NCBI RefSeq assembly: GCF_014466955.1
Contig: NZ_AP023396.1
Location: 4,588,001 to 4,652,000, forward strand
Source of the DNA: Nocardia wallacei
GTDB lineage: Bacteria; Actinomycetota; Actinomycetes; Mycobacteriales; Mycobacteriaceae
Reading direction: 5' to 3'
Length of the DNA stretch: 64,000 nucleotides
In this document: positions 55,378 to 64,000 of the stretch, in pieces
How the letters are laid out: each line of letters opens with the position of its first letter
Position numbering within the stretch: position 1 is the first letter of the stretch
The notes under the pieces: generated by a model
Told to the model about the DNA's origin: nothing
What the model saw: only the letters and a program-made list of their open reading frames with translations
Databases searched by the model: none
Position numbers and translations under genes: made by a program

Positions 55378-56277
55378 GTGGATACCGACCCCGCCACCGA
55401 CCCGGCCACCGAGGCGTTCGTCGCCCACCGCAACCTGCTGTTCACCGTCGCCTACGAAATGCTCGGCTCGGCCGCCGACGCCGAGGACGTGCTGCAGGAG
55501 ACGTGGCTGCGGTGGAGCAAGGTCGACCCCGGCCAGATCGAGGACCCGCGCGCCTACCTGGTCCGGATCACCACCCGGCAGTCCCTGAACCGGCTGCGAA
55601 CCCTGAAGCGCCGCAAGGAGTCCTACGTCGGCCCCTGGCTGCCCGAGCCGCTGCTCACCACCCCCGATGTCGCCGAGAACGTGGAGCTCGCCGAGAGCAT
55701 GTCGATGGCGCTGATGCTCGTGCTCGAGACGCTCTCGCCCACCGAGCGCGCCGTCTTCGTGCTCCGGGAGGTCTTCGACATGGGGTACGACGACATCGCG
55801 GCCGCGGTCGACAAGACGCCCGCGGCCGTGCGCCAGATCGCCCACCGCGCCCGCGGGCACGTCGATGCCCGCCGACCGCGCGCCACCGTCACTCCCGGCC
55901 AGGCCAGGGCCGCACTCGAATCGTTCCAGCGGGCGATCGAGACGGGCGACCCGCAGGGCCTGCTCGACGTCCTCGCGCCGGAGGTCGTGCTGCTCGGTGA
56001 CGGCGGCGGCGTCAAACGCGCCGCGCTGCGCCCGGTCGTCGGCGCGGAGAAGGTGGCTCGCTACATGTCCTCGGGCATCCGCAAGCTCGGCGCCACGCTC
56101 ACCACCGAGCCGACCACCATCAACGGCAACCCCGCCCTCCTGTTCCGCGTCGACGGCGAGATCGAGGGGATCATGGCGTTCCGGATGGAGGACGGCCGGT
56201 TCACCGGCCTCTATTTCGTCCGCAACCCGGAGAAGCTGACCCGCATAGAATCCGCGACCACCCTCAGTCTCGGCTGA
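55378..56277 (+). CDS. ECF41-group RNA polymerase sigma factor, second copy
   Basis: This 299-aa protein parallels 29610-30569: region 2 (HRNLLFTVAYEMLGSAADAEDVLQETWLRW), WLPEPL, region 4 (TERAVFVLREVFDMGYDDIAAAVDKTPAAVRQIAHRAR), and a SnoaL-like domain with DGGGVK and NPEKL. GTG 55378 follows CAGGA. No oxidoreductase or DoxX gene is beside it, so its targets lie elsewhere, possibly the 24-34 kb module, whose promoters match its own. Confidence 0.9.
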   Translation: MDTDPATDPATEAFVAHRNLLFTVAYEMLGSAADAEDVLQETWLRWSKVDPGQIEDPRAYLVRITTRQSLNRLRTLKRRKESYVGPWLPEPLLTTPDVAENVELAESMSMALMLVLETLSPTERAVFVLREVFDMGYDDIAAAVDKTPAAVRQIAHRARGHVDARRPRATVTPGQARAALESFQRAIETGDPQGLLDVLAPEVVLLGDGGGVKRAALRPVVGAEKVARYMSSGIRKLGATLTTEPTTINGNPALLFRVDGEIEGIMAFRMEDGRFTGLYFVRNPEKLTRIESATTLSLG

Positions 56278-56369
56278 ATCCCCGCCCCGGCGTTACCTTT
56301 TCGCGGCGGCTCGCGTGATATCGGCGACGGCCGATCCATTCGTGGCCGTCGACCGAGAAGGGGAGCGGC

Positions 56370-56480
56370 ATGCTGACGAACATCATGTTCGTGACGGTCT
56401 GTGCCCGGCTCGCGGCGATGCGGCTGCCGGGCCCGGCGGGAGCGGAACGGCCGTGCTCCGCGTACCGAAGGGCCGGGTGA
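56370..56480 (+). pseudogene. Truncated VOC/glyoxalase-like N terminus
   Basis: The frame begins MLTNIMFVTV, a common start of VOC (glyoxalase-fold) proteins, with AAGGGGAG upstream. It then diverges into sequence unrelated to the family and stops after 36 codons. I read it as the surviving 5' end of a deleted gene. Confidence 0.4.
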
Positions 56481-56530
56481 CCGCGTGGATACCGGTCACA
56501 TTTGTCGGGTGCGGCTGATAATTTGCGGGC

Positions 56531-57187
56531 GTGGATCTGTTCTCACGTGCTTGGGCGGCGTTGCGGGTGGCGGTGGCCGGACTCTCGGAGGAGGACTTCA
56601 CGCAGCCGTCGGGATGCACGGGGTGGCTGGTGCGAGATCTGGTGTGCCACTTGGTGATCGACGCCCAGGACGTGCTGATCACACTCGTCACACCCGCCGA
56701 CACCGAGCCGACGCGTGACGCGGTGACCTACTGGGAGATCGCCGACAAACCGCCGACGGGTGACGAGCCGCTCGATGCCCTCACCGTCCGGCTGGCCGCC
56801 GCCTACGAGGACCCGCGCCTACTGCAGTTCCACCTGGACGACGTCGGGTCCGCCGCCGGGCGTGCGGCCGAACTCGCCGACCCGAATCTGTGGCTGCGCA
56901 CCCGCGACGAGGTCATCACCGCGGGCGACTATCTCGCCGCCTACGTCCTGGAATGGACACTGCACCACCTCGATCTCGTCGCCCACCTGCCGCATGTGGC
57001 CGCGCCGCCGGAGGAGACACTGGCCCGGTCCCGGCGAATCCTGGAAAACATCGCCGGGACAACATTTCCCGCGACCTGGTCGGACAGCGACGCGCTGCTG
57101 ATCGGCACGGGACGGCGTACGCCGACCGAGGCGGAAGAAGCCGAACTGGGCGAACTGGCGAGCAAGGTTCCCCTGATCCTCGGCTGA
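56531..57187 (+). CDS. Mycothiol-dependent/maleylpyruvate isomerase-like protein (TIGR03083 type)
   Basis: This 218-aa protein has the DinB-like four-helix pattern of this family: LSEEDFTQPSGCTGWLVRDLVCHLVIDAQ at the N terminus, with the family's metal-ligand His, and EWTLHHLDLVAHLP in the middle. The group includes mycothiol-dependent isomerases and transferases of actinobacteria. GTG 56531 is the start. The substrate is unknown. Confidence 0.7.
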   Translation: MDLFSRAWAALRVAVAGLSEEDFTQPSGCTGWLVRDLVCHLVIDAQDVLITLVTPADTEPTRDAVTYWEIADKPPTGDEPLDALTVRLAAAYEDPRLLQFHLDDVGSAAGRAAELADPNLWLRTRDEVITAGDYLAAYVLEWTLHHLDLVAHLPHVAAPPEETLARSRRILENIAGTTFPATWSDSDALLIGTGRRTPTEAEEAELGELASKVPLILG

Positions 57188-57240
57188 GGGCTCTCGAACC
57201 AGCTGCCCGCAGCGCGCGGACAGCCTGCCGGAGGGCCGAA

Positions 57241-57603
57241 TCACCAAGAGCCGATGGCGTATTCGAGGGTCGCCAGCACGACCGCGGCGACGACCGCCAC
57301 CGCGAACGCTCCCAGCATGGTCAATGTGGCGGAACGCCATGACCCGCGCGCCGTCCGCCGCTGCGCCAGCCATCCGACCACCGCACCCGCACCGGCCAGC
57401 ACGACAGCGCCACCGAGAATCAGATAGAACACGCTCGCCAGCGCGGCGTCACCGGCGGCCGACGGACCGCGGGCGTACTCGCCGAACGGAACCGGGAAGC
57501 GGTAGACGCCCGCCACCGCCGCCGCGGCCGCCGGTGCGGTCAGCACGGCGGCCATCGCTCCCCACAGCGGCAGTACCCAGCGGCGAGGCGACGGCGTCGT
57601 CAA
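57241..57603 (-). CDS. Small membrane protein downstream of the suf operon
   Basis: The 120-aa product has three transmembrane helices (VLPLWGAMAAVLTAPAAAAA, VFYLILGGAVVLAGAGAVVG and LTMLGAFAVAVVAAVVLATL). TTG 57603 is the likeliest start: it avoids the overlapping SufT gene. It may be the last gene of the suf transcript. Family not recognised. Confidence 0.5.
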   Translation of the reverse strand: MTTPSPRRWVLPLWGAMAAVLTAPAAAAAVAGVYRFPVPFGEYARGPSAAGDAALASVFYLILGGAVVLAGAGAVVGWLAQRRTARGSWRSATLTMLGAFAVAVVAAVVLATLEYAIGSW

Positions 57604-57629
57604 TCGTGCGTCCGCATCACGCGGCCGGA

Positions 57630-58004
57630 TCAGACGGTGAAGCCCAAGGCGCGCAATTGTTCCCGGCCGTCCTCGGTGATCTTGTCCGGGCCCCATGGCG
57701 GCATCCAGACCCAGTTGATCTTCAGGTCTTCCACCAGGCCGCTGCGCACCAGCGCGTTGCGGGACTGGTCCTCGATGACGTCGGTGAGGGGGCAGGCCGC
57801 CGAGGTCAGCGTCATGTCCAGCACCGCGACCTCGTTCTCCAGGCGCAGGCCGTAGACCAGGCCGAGGTCGACGACGTTGATGCCCAGTTCCGGGTCGACG
57901 ACGTCGCGCATCGCCTCTTCGATGTTCTCGAGCTGCTCGAGCTCCTCGGCGGACAGCTGCCGCTCGTCCGCGGGCGCGTCGGTCTGTGCGGGTGTGTCAG
58001 TCAT
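57630..58004 (-). CDS. sufT: SufT-like metal-sulfur cluster assembly protein (MIP18/DUF59)
   Basis: This 124-aa protein has the DUF59 pattern: EAMRDVVDPELGINVVDLGLVYGL and the Cys-containing TLTSAACPLTDVIEDQ, then MPPWGPDKITEDGREQL. SufT-type proteins help mature Fe-S proteins. It overlaps the SufU gene by eight bases and ends the core suf operon. Confidence 0.85.
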   Translation of the reverse strand: MTDTPAQTDAPADERQLSAEELEQLENIEEAMRDVVDPELGINVVDLGLVYGLRLENEVAVLDMTLTSAACPLTDVIEDQSRNALVRSGLVEDLKINWVWMPPWGPDKITEDGREQLRALGFTV

Positions 58005-58485
58005 GGCGTTCCCCGTTCGTGGAAAAGCTGTTGCGCTCGTTCTGGTCTGCGGAGGTTATCCGCACCACGGCATCCTTGAACGCCATCCAGCCCAGCAGTG
58101 CGCATTTGACGCGCGCCGGGTACTTCGAGACGCCGGAGAGGGCGATGCCGTCGCCGAGGACCTCCTCGTCGCCCTCGATGGTGCCGCGGCTGGAGATCAT
58201 CTCGCTGTACGAGTCGACCGTCTTCAGCGCCTGCTGCACCGGCAGGCCGATGACCTGGTCGGTCAGGATGGACGTGGCGGCCTGGCTGATCGAGCAGCCC
58301 TGGCCGTCGTAGGAGACGTCGGCGACATCGCCGTTGCCGTCGATGTGGACGCGCAAGGTCACCTCGTCGCCGCAGGTCGGGTTGACGTGGTGCACCTCGG
58401 CACCGAACGGCTCCCGCAGCCCGCGGTGATGCGGATGCTTGTAGTGGTCCAGGATCACTTCCTGGTACATCTGCTCCATGCGCAT
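57997..58485 (-). CDS. sufU: SufU Fe-S assembly sulfurtransferase/zinc protein
   Basis: This 162-aa protein has the three Cys of SufU: NPTCGDEVTLRV, GQGCSISQAATSIL and VKCALLGWMAFKDAV, with the Asp of the first segment completing the zinc site. SufU accepts persulfide sulfur from SufS. ATG 58485 or 58479 may be used. It lies four bases after sufS. Confidence 0.9.
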   Translation of the reverse strand: MRMEQMYQEVILDHYKHPHHRGLREPFGAEVHHVNPTCGDEVTLRVHIDGNGDVADVSYDGQGCSISQAATSILTDQVIGLPVQQALKTVDSYSEMISSRGTIEGDEEVLGDGIALSGVSKYPARVKCALLGWMAFKDAVVRITSADQNERNSFSTNGERHD

Positions 58486-58488
58486 GAT

Positions 58489-60550
<2,062 letters not shown>

Positions 60551-60578
60551 TGCGTTCCTTCTGGGCTGGGAGTGAGTG

Positions 60579-61766
60579 TCAGGCGCCGATCGCGGCGAGT
60601 TCGGCCTCCACGGCCGCCTCGAGCCGCTCCCGGACCTGGGGGACCGCGATCTTCTGGATGATCTCGTGGAAGAACCCGCGCACCACCAGGCGGCGGGCGG
60701 CCTCCTCCGGGATACCGCGAGCGCGCAGGTAGAACAGCTGCTCGTCGTCGAAGCGGCCGGTGGCCGAGGCGTGGCCGGCTCCGACGATCTCGCCGGTCTC
60801 GATCTCCAGATTCGGCACCGAGTCGGCGCGGGCGCCGTCGGTGAGGACCAGGTTGCGGTTCACCTCGAAGGTGTCGGTGCCCTCGGCCGCCGCGCGGATC
60901 AGCACGTCGCCCACCCACACGGTGCGGGCGTCGCCCTTCGGTGAGTGCGGATCGCCTTGCAGCGCGCCCTTGTACAGCACGTTGGACTTGCAGTTCGGCA
61001 CCGCGTGGTCGACCAGCAGGCGCTGCTCGAAATGCTGACCGGCGTCGGCGAAGTACAGGCCCAGCAGCTCGGCGTCGCCACCGGGGCCGGCGTAGCGGAC
61101 GGTGCCGGTGAGCCGCACCAGGTCGCCGCCCAGGGTGACCGCGGTGTGGCGCAGCGTGGCGTCGCGGCCGAGGCGCGCGTGATGCGCGGTGGCGTGCACG
61201 GCGTCGTCGGCCCAGTCCTGCACCGCGACGACGGTCAGCCGGGCGCTGTCGCCGAGCACGAATTCCACGTTCTCGGCGTAGGTGCCGCTGCCGCGCTGGT
61301 CGATCACGACGGTGGCGGCGGCGAAGGCGTCCAGCCGGATCTGCAGGTGGCCGTACGCGGTTCTGCCCTCGCCCGGGCCGGTGACGGTGATCGCAACGGG
61401 CTCGGCGACTTCGGTCTCCTTGCCGATCGACACGATGGTGGCCTGCTCGAAGCCCGAGTATGCCTGCGCCGCAACGCGATCGGTGGGAGTACCGCCCTCG
61501 CCGAGACGGGCGTCGCCACGCTCGACCGTCTCCACCGAGACACCGGCGACCGGGCTCACCTCGACCGTCGCCCGGCCGTCGGCCTCGGCGGTGCCGTCGT
61601 GCAGGCCGCGCAGCCGGCGCAGCGGGGTGAATCGCCACGCCTCGTCCTTGGCGGAGGGCACCTCGAAGGCGTTCACGTCGAACGACGCGAACACCTCCCC
61701 CTTGTTGATCGCGGGGGTGCGGGCCGCCGCGCCCTCCAGGGCCTCGGCCACGTTCTCGACCGGCAT
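60579..61766 (-). CDS. sufD: Fe-S cluster assembly protein SufD
   Basis: This 395-aa protein has the SufD beta-helix core (VVAVQDWADDAVHATAHHARLGRDA, DHAVPNCKSNVLYKG) and C terminus (SATGRFDDEQLFYLRARGIPEEAARRLVVRGFF). SufD pairs with SufB. Its ATG overlaps the SufB stop (ATGA), indicating coupled synthesis of the partners. Confidence 0.92.
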   Translation of the reverse strand: MPVENVAEALEGAAARTPAINKGEVFASFDVNAFEVPSAKDEAWRFTPLRRLRGLHDGTAEADGRATVEVSPVAGVSVETVERGDARLGEGGTPTDRVAAQAYSGFEQATIVSIGKETEVAEPVAITVTGPGEGRTAYGHLQIRLDAFAAATVVIDQRGSGTYAENVEFVLGDSARLTVVAVQDWADDAVHATAHHARLGRDATLRHTAVTLGGDLVRLTGTVRYAGPGGDAELLGLYFADAGQHFEQRLLVDHAVPNCKSNVLYKGALQGDPHSPKGDARTVWVGDVLIRAAAEGTDTFEVNRNLVLTDGARADSVPNLEIETGEIVGAGHASATGRFDDEQLFYLRARGIPEEAARRLVVRGFFHEIIQKIAVPQVRERLEAAVEAELAAIGA

Positions 61767-63202
61767 CAGCCGACCGCTCCTTCCATCTGCAGTTCGATCA
61801 GGCGGTTGAGTTCCAGCGCGTACTCCATCGGGAGTTCCTTGGCGATCGGCTCGACGAAGCCGCGCACCACCATCGCCATCGCCTCGTCCTCGGTGAGGCC
61901 GCGGCTCATCAGGTAGAACAGCTGGTCCTCGGACACCTTGGAGACCGTCGCCTCGTGGCCCATCGTGACGTCGTCCTCGCGGATGTCGACGTAGGGGTAG
62001 GTGTCGGAGCGGCTGATCGTGTCGACCAGCAGCGCGTCGCACTTCACCGACGAACTCGAGCCGTGCGCGCCCTTGTTGACCTGGACCAGGCCGCGGTAGG
62101 AGGCCCGCCCGCCGCCGCGCGCCACCGACTTCGACACGATGTTCGAGGAGGTGTGCGGCGCCAGGTGCAGCATCTTCGCGCCGGTGTCCTGGTGCTGGCC
62201 CTCGCCCGCGAACGCGACCGAGAGGACCTCGCCCTTGGCGTACTCGCCGGTCATCCAGACCGCCGGGTACTTCATGGTGACCTTGGAGCCGATGTTGCCG
62301 TCGATCCACTCCATGGTCGCGCCCGCCTCGGCCTTGGCCCGCTTGGTGACCAGGTTGTAGACGTTGTTGGACCAGTTCTGGATGGTGGTGTAGCGGCAGC
62401 GGCCGCCCTTCTTGACGATGATCTCGACGACCGCGGAGTGCAGCGAGTCCGACTTGTAGATCGGCGCGGTGCAGCCCTCGACGTAGTGCACGTAGGCGCC
62501 CTCGTCGACGATGATCAGGGTGCGCTCGAACTGGCCCATGTTCTCGGTGTTGATCCGGAAGTAGGCCTGCAGCGGAATGTCGACGTGCACGCCCGGGGGC
62601 ACGTAGATGAACGAGCCGCCCGACCACACGGACGTGTTCAGCGCGGAGAACTTGTTGTCACCGGCGGGGATGACCGAGCCGAAGTACTCCCGGAACAGCT
62701 CCGGGTGCTCCTTGAGGCCGGTGTCGGTGTCGAGGAAGATGACGCCCTGCGACTCCAGGTCCTCGCGGATCTGGTGGTAGACCACCTCGGACTCGTACTG
62801 CGCGGCGACACCGGCGATCAGCCGCTGCTTCTCCGCCTCGGGGATGCCCAGCTTGTCGTAGGTGTTCTTGATGTCCTCGGGCAGCTCCTCCCAGGAGGCC
62901 GCCTGCTTCTCCGTGGAGCGCACGAAGTACTTGATGTTGTCGAAGTCGATGCCCTCGAGGTTGGAGCCCCAGCTCGGCATCGGCTTGCGGTCGAAGATGC
63001 GCAGCGCCTTCAGGCGGATGTCGAGCATCCAGTCGGGCTCGCTCTTCTTGGCCGAGATGTCGCGCACGACCTCTTCGGACAGGCCACGCTTGGCACTGGC
63101 ACCGGCGGTATCCGAGTCTGCCCAGCCGTAGCCGTACTTGCCCAGCGAGGCAATGGTCTCCTCCTGGGTCAACGGCTGCGCCTGGTCGGCAGTGGTCGTC
63201 AT
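61766..63202 (-). CDS. sufB: Fe-S cluster assembly scaffold SufB
   Basis: This 478-aa protein has the SufB N-terminal domain ([33 protein letters not shown]) and core with [40 protein letters not shown] and [23 protein letters not shown]. It is the main scaffold on which clusters are built. Its ATG overlaps the SufR stop. Confidence 0.92.
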   Translation of the reverse strand: MTTTADQAQPLTQEETIASLGKYGYGWADSDTAGASAKRGLSEEVVRDISAKKSEPDWMLDIRLKALRIFDRKPMPSWGSNLEGIDFDNIKYFVRSTEKQAASWEELPEDIKNTYDKLGIPEAEKQRLIAGVAAQYESEVVYHQIREDLESQGVIFLDTDTGLKEHPELFREYFGSVIPAGDNKFSALNTSVWSGGSFIYVPPGVHVDIPLQAYFRINTENMGQFERTLIIVDEGAYVHYVEGCTAPIYKSDSLHSAVVEIIVKKGGRCRYTTIQNWSNNVYNLVTKRAKAEAGATMEWIDGNIGSKVTMKYPAVWMTGEYAKGEVLSVAFAGEGQHQDTGAKMLHLAPHTSSNIVSKSVARGGGRASYRGLVQVNKGAHGSSSSVKCDALLVDTISRSDTYPYVDIREDDVTMGHEATVSKVSEDQLFYLMSRGLTEDEAMAMVVRGFVEPIAKELPMEYALELNRLIELQMEGAVG

Positions 63203-64000
63203 TCGGCACTCCTTCCGGAGTCGTTCGTGTTCGCCGCTGCGGGCTGTGCAGCGGTCGGGGCGGGGTCGGGGGTGGTGGCTTCGGGCGTAGTGGCGGGCAG
63301 CACGAACAGCGGTACGTGCGTGGTGCAGGCGCAGTCGCCGTTGGCGATGGTGGCCAGCCGCTGCACGTGGGTGCCCAGCAACTCGCGGAACGCCTCCAGC
63401 TCGGCGGCGCACAGTTCCGGGAACTCCTCGGCCACGTGCGAGACCGGGCAGTGGTGCTGGCAGATCTGCACGCCGGCACCCACCTTGCGGGTGGACGCCG
63501 CGAAACCGGCCGCCGAGAACGCCTCGGCGATCTCCTCGGCCTTCGCGGCGGTGGATTCGGGGGTGTGGCGGGCCAGTTTGTCGATTCCCGTGACGATGGT
63601 CGCCACCCGCTTGCGGGCGAATTCGGCGATGGCGGAATCTCCGCCCAGCTCGCGCAGCTGGCGCATGGCGGCGCCGGCGAGGTCGTCGTAGGCGTGGCCG
63701 AGCCGGCCCCGGCCCGTCGCGGTGAGCTGGTACTGCTTGGCGGGACGGCCGCGGCCCTGCTGCTGCCAGGGCGCCGAGCGGGTGGCGCGGGCCTCGCCGG
63801 ATTCGATCAGCGCGTCGAGGTGGCGGCGGACCCCGGCCGGGCTCAGGCCCAGCCGCTTGCCGATGGCCGTCGCCGTGATCGGGCCCTGTTCCAGCAGCAG
63901 CTGGATCACGGCCTCCCGGGTGTGCCCCTCACCCGCGGGCGCCGCGGGCGCGACAGTGTTCCGGGCGCCTTCGCGACGCCCGGTGCCTGTCTCCGTCCGC
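63199..64000 (-). CDS. sufR: SufR-type [Fe-S] transcriptional repressor of the suf operon (5' end outside the window)
   Basis: The product has an N-terminal winged helix ([37 protein letters not shown]) and C-terminal cluster-binding Cys residues in [17 protein letters not shown] and GDCACTTH. SufR senses Fe-S status and represses suf transcription. GTG 63909 is possible, but the frame stays open to the window edge with sequence typical of an N-terminal extension and no better start, so the gene is probably truncated here. Confidence 0.88.
   Translation of the reverse strand, partial: RTETGTGRREGARNTVAPAAPAGEGHTREAVIQLLLEQGPITATAIGKRLGLSPAGVRRHLDALIESGEARATRSAPWQQQGRGRPAKQYQLTATGRGRLGHAYDDLAGAAMRQLRELGGDSAIAEFARKRVATIVTGIDKLARHTPESTAAKAEEIAEAFSAAGFAASTRKVGAGVQICQHHCPVSHVAEEFPELCAAELEAFRELLGTHVQRLATIANGDCACTTHVPLFVLPATTPEATTPDPAPTAAQPAAANTNDSGRSAE

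Overview
The window is high-GC actinobacterial DNA, most likely from Nocardia or a close relative in the Mycobacteriales. The evidence is mixed: an Lsr2-type nucleoid protein, a bacterial Ku gene with a Lys/Ala-rich tail, two Rv1733c-like membrane proteins, an F420-type DUF385 protein, a mycothiol-type (TIGR03083) enzyme, frequent GTG starts, and a sufRBDCSUT cluster in actinobacterial order. The species cannot be named from the sequence alone.

Layout. 0-5.8 kb: a methyltransferase/GerW pair, then a sulfane-sulfur module. The module comprises an ArsR-rhodanese fusion, a frameshifted cysteine desulfurase, a divergent MBL-rhodanese-rhodanese protein (persulfide dioxygenase type) and an MFS transporter, arranged around a palindromic operator region. 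5.8-24 kb: a mosaic of ion and solute transporters (ArsB/NhaD-like, GltS, SLC4-type bicarbonate, CPA1 antiporter), two Rv1733c-like proteins, a CBS protein, methyltransferases and a TetR/DUF385 pair, with decayed fragments between them (integrase, AfsR-type regulator, a duplicated membrane protein). A conserved non-coding block occurs at 6898 and 17689, with a shorter copy at 18934.

24-34.2 kb: the most interesting segment. An ECF41-type sigma factor is surrounded by two NDH-2-like flavoproteins, two DoxX-like membrane proteins, a membrane protein and a stand-alone QcrB-like cytochrome b with a translationally coupled small protein. Six transcription units here, including the sigma factor's own, carry the same promoter: YGTCANN, 16 bases, TGTC. 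A seventh copy precedes a second ECF41 sigma factor at 55.4 kb. I infer a self-contained, sigma-controlled membrane electron-transfer module.

34.3-45 kb: TrkH (two frameshifts) with TrkA; two ABC-2 exporters, each divergent from GbsR/MarR-type regulators and sharing an operator (TTCA-N8-TGAA); a CaCA antiporter; small membrane proteins. 44.5-47.5 kb is gene-poor with an HTH remnant. 47.5-57.6 kb: Lsr2, Ku, GNAT, a KamB-like methyltransferase gene broken by an in-frame stop, a DUF4189 protein, an esterase, a CYP157-like P450 without the ExxR arginine, the second ECF41 sigma factor and a TIGR03083 protein. 57.6-64 kb: the suf operon for Fe-S cluster assembly, read leftwards and truncated at sufR by the window edge.

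Four genes are interrupted: cysteine desulfurase, acyltransferase, TrkH and KamB-like. Either this genome is losing genes or the sequence contains errors; read data would decide.
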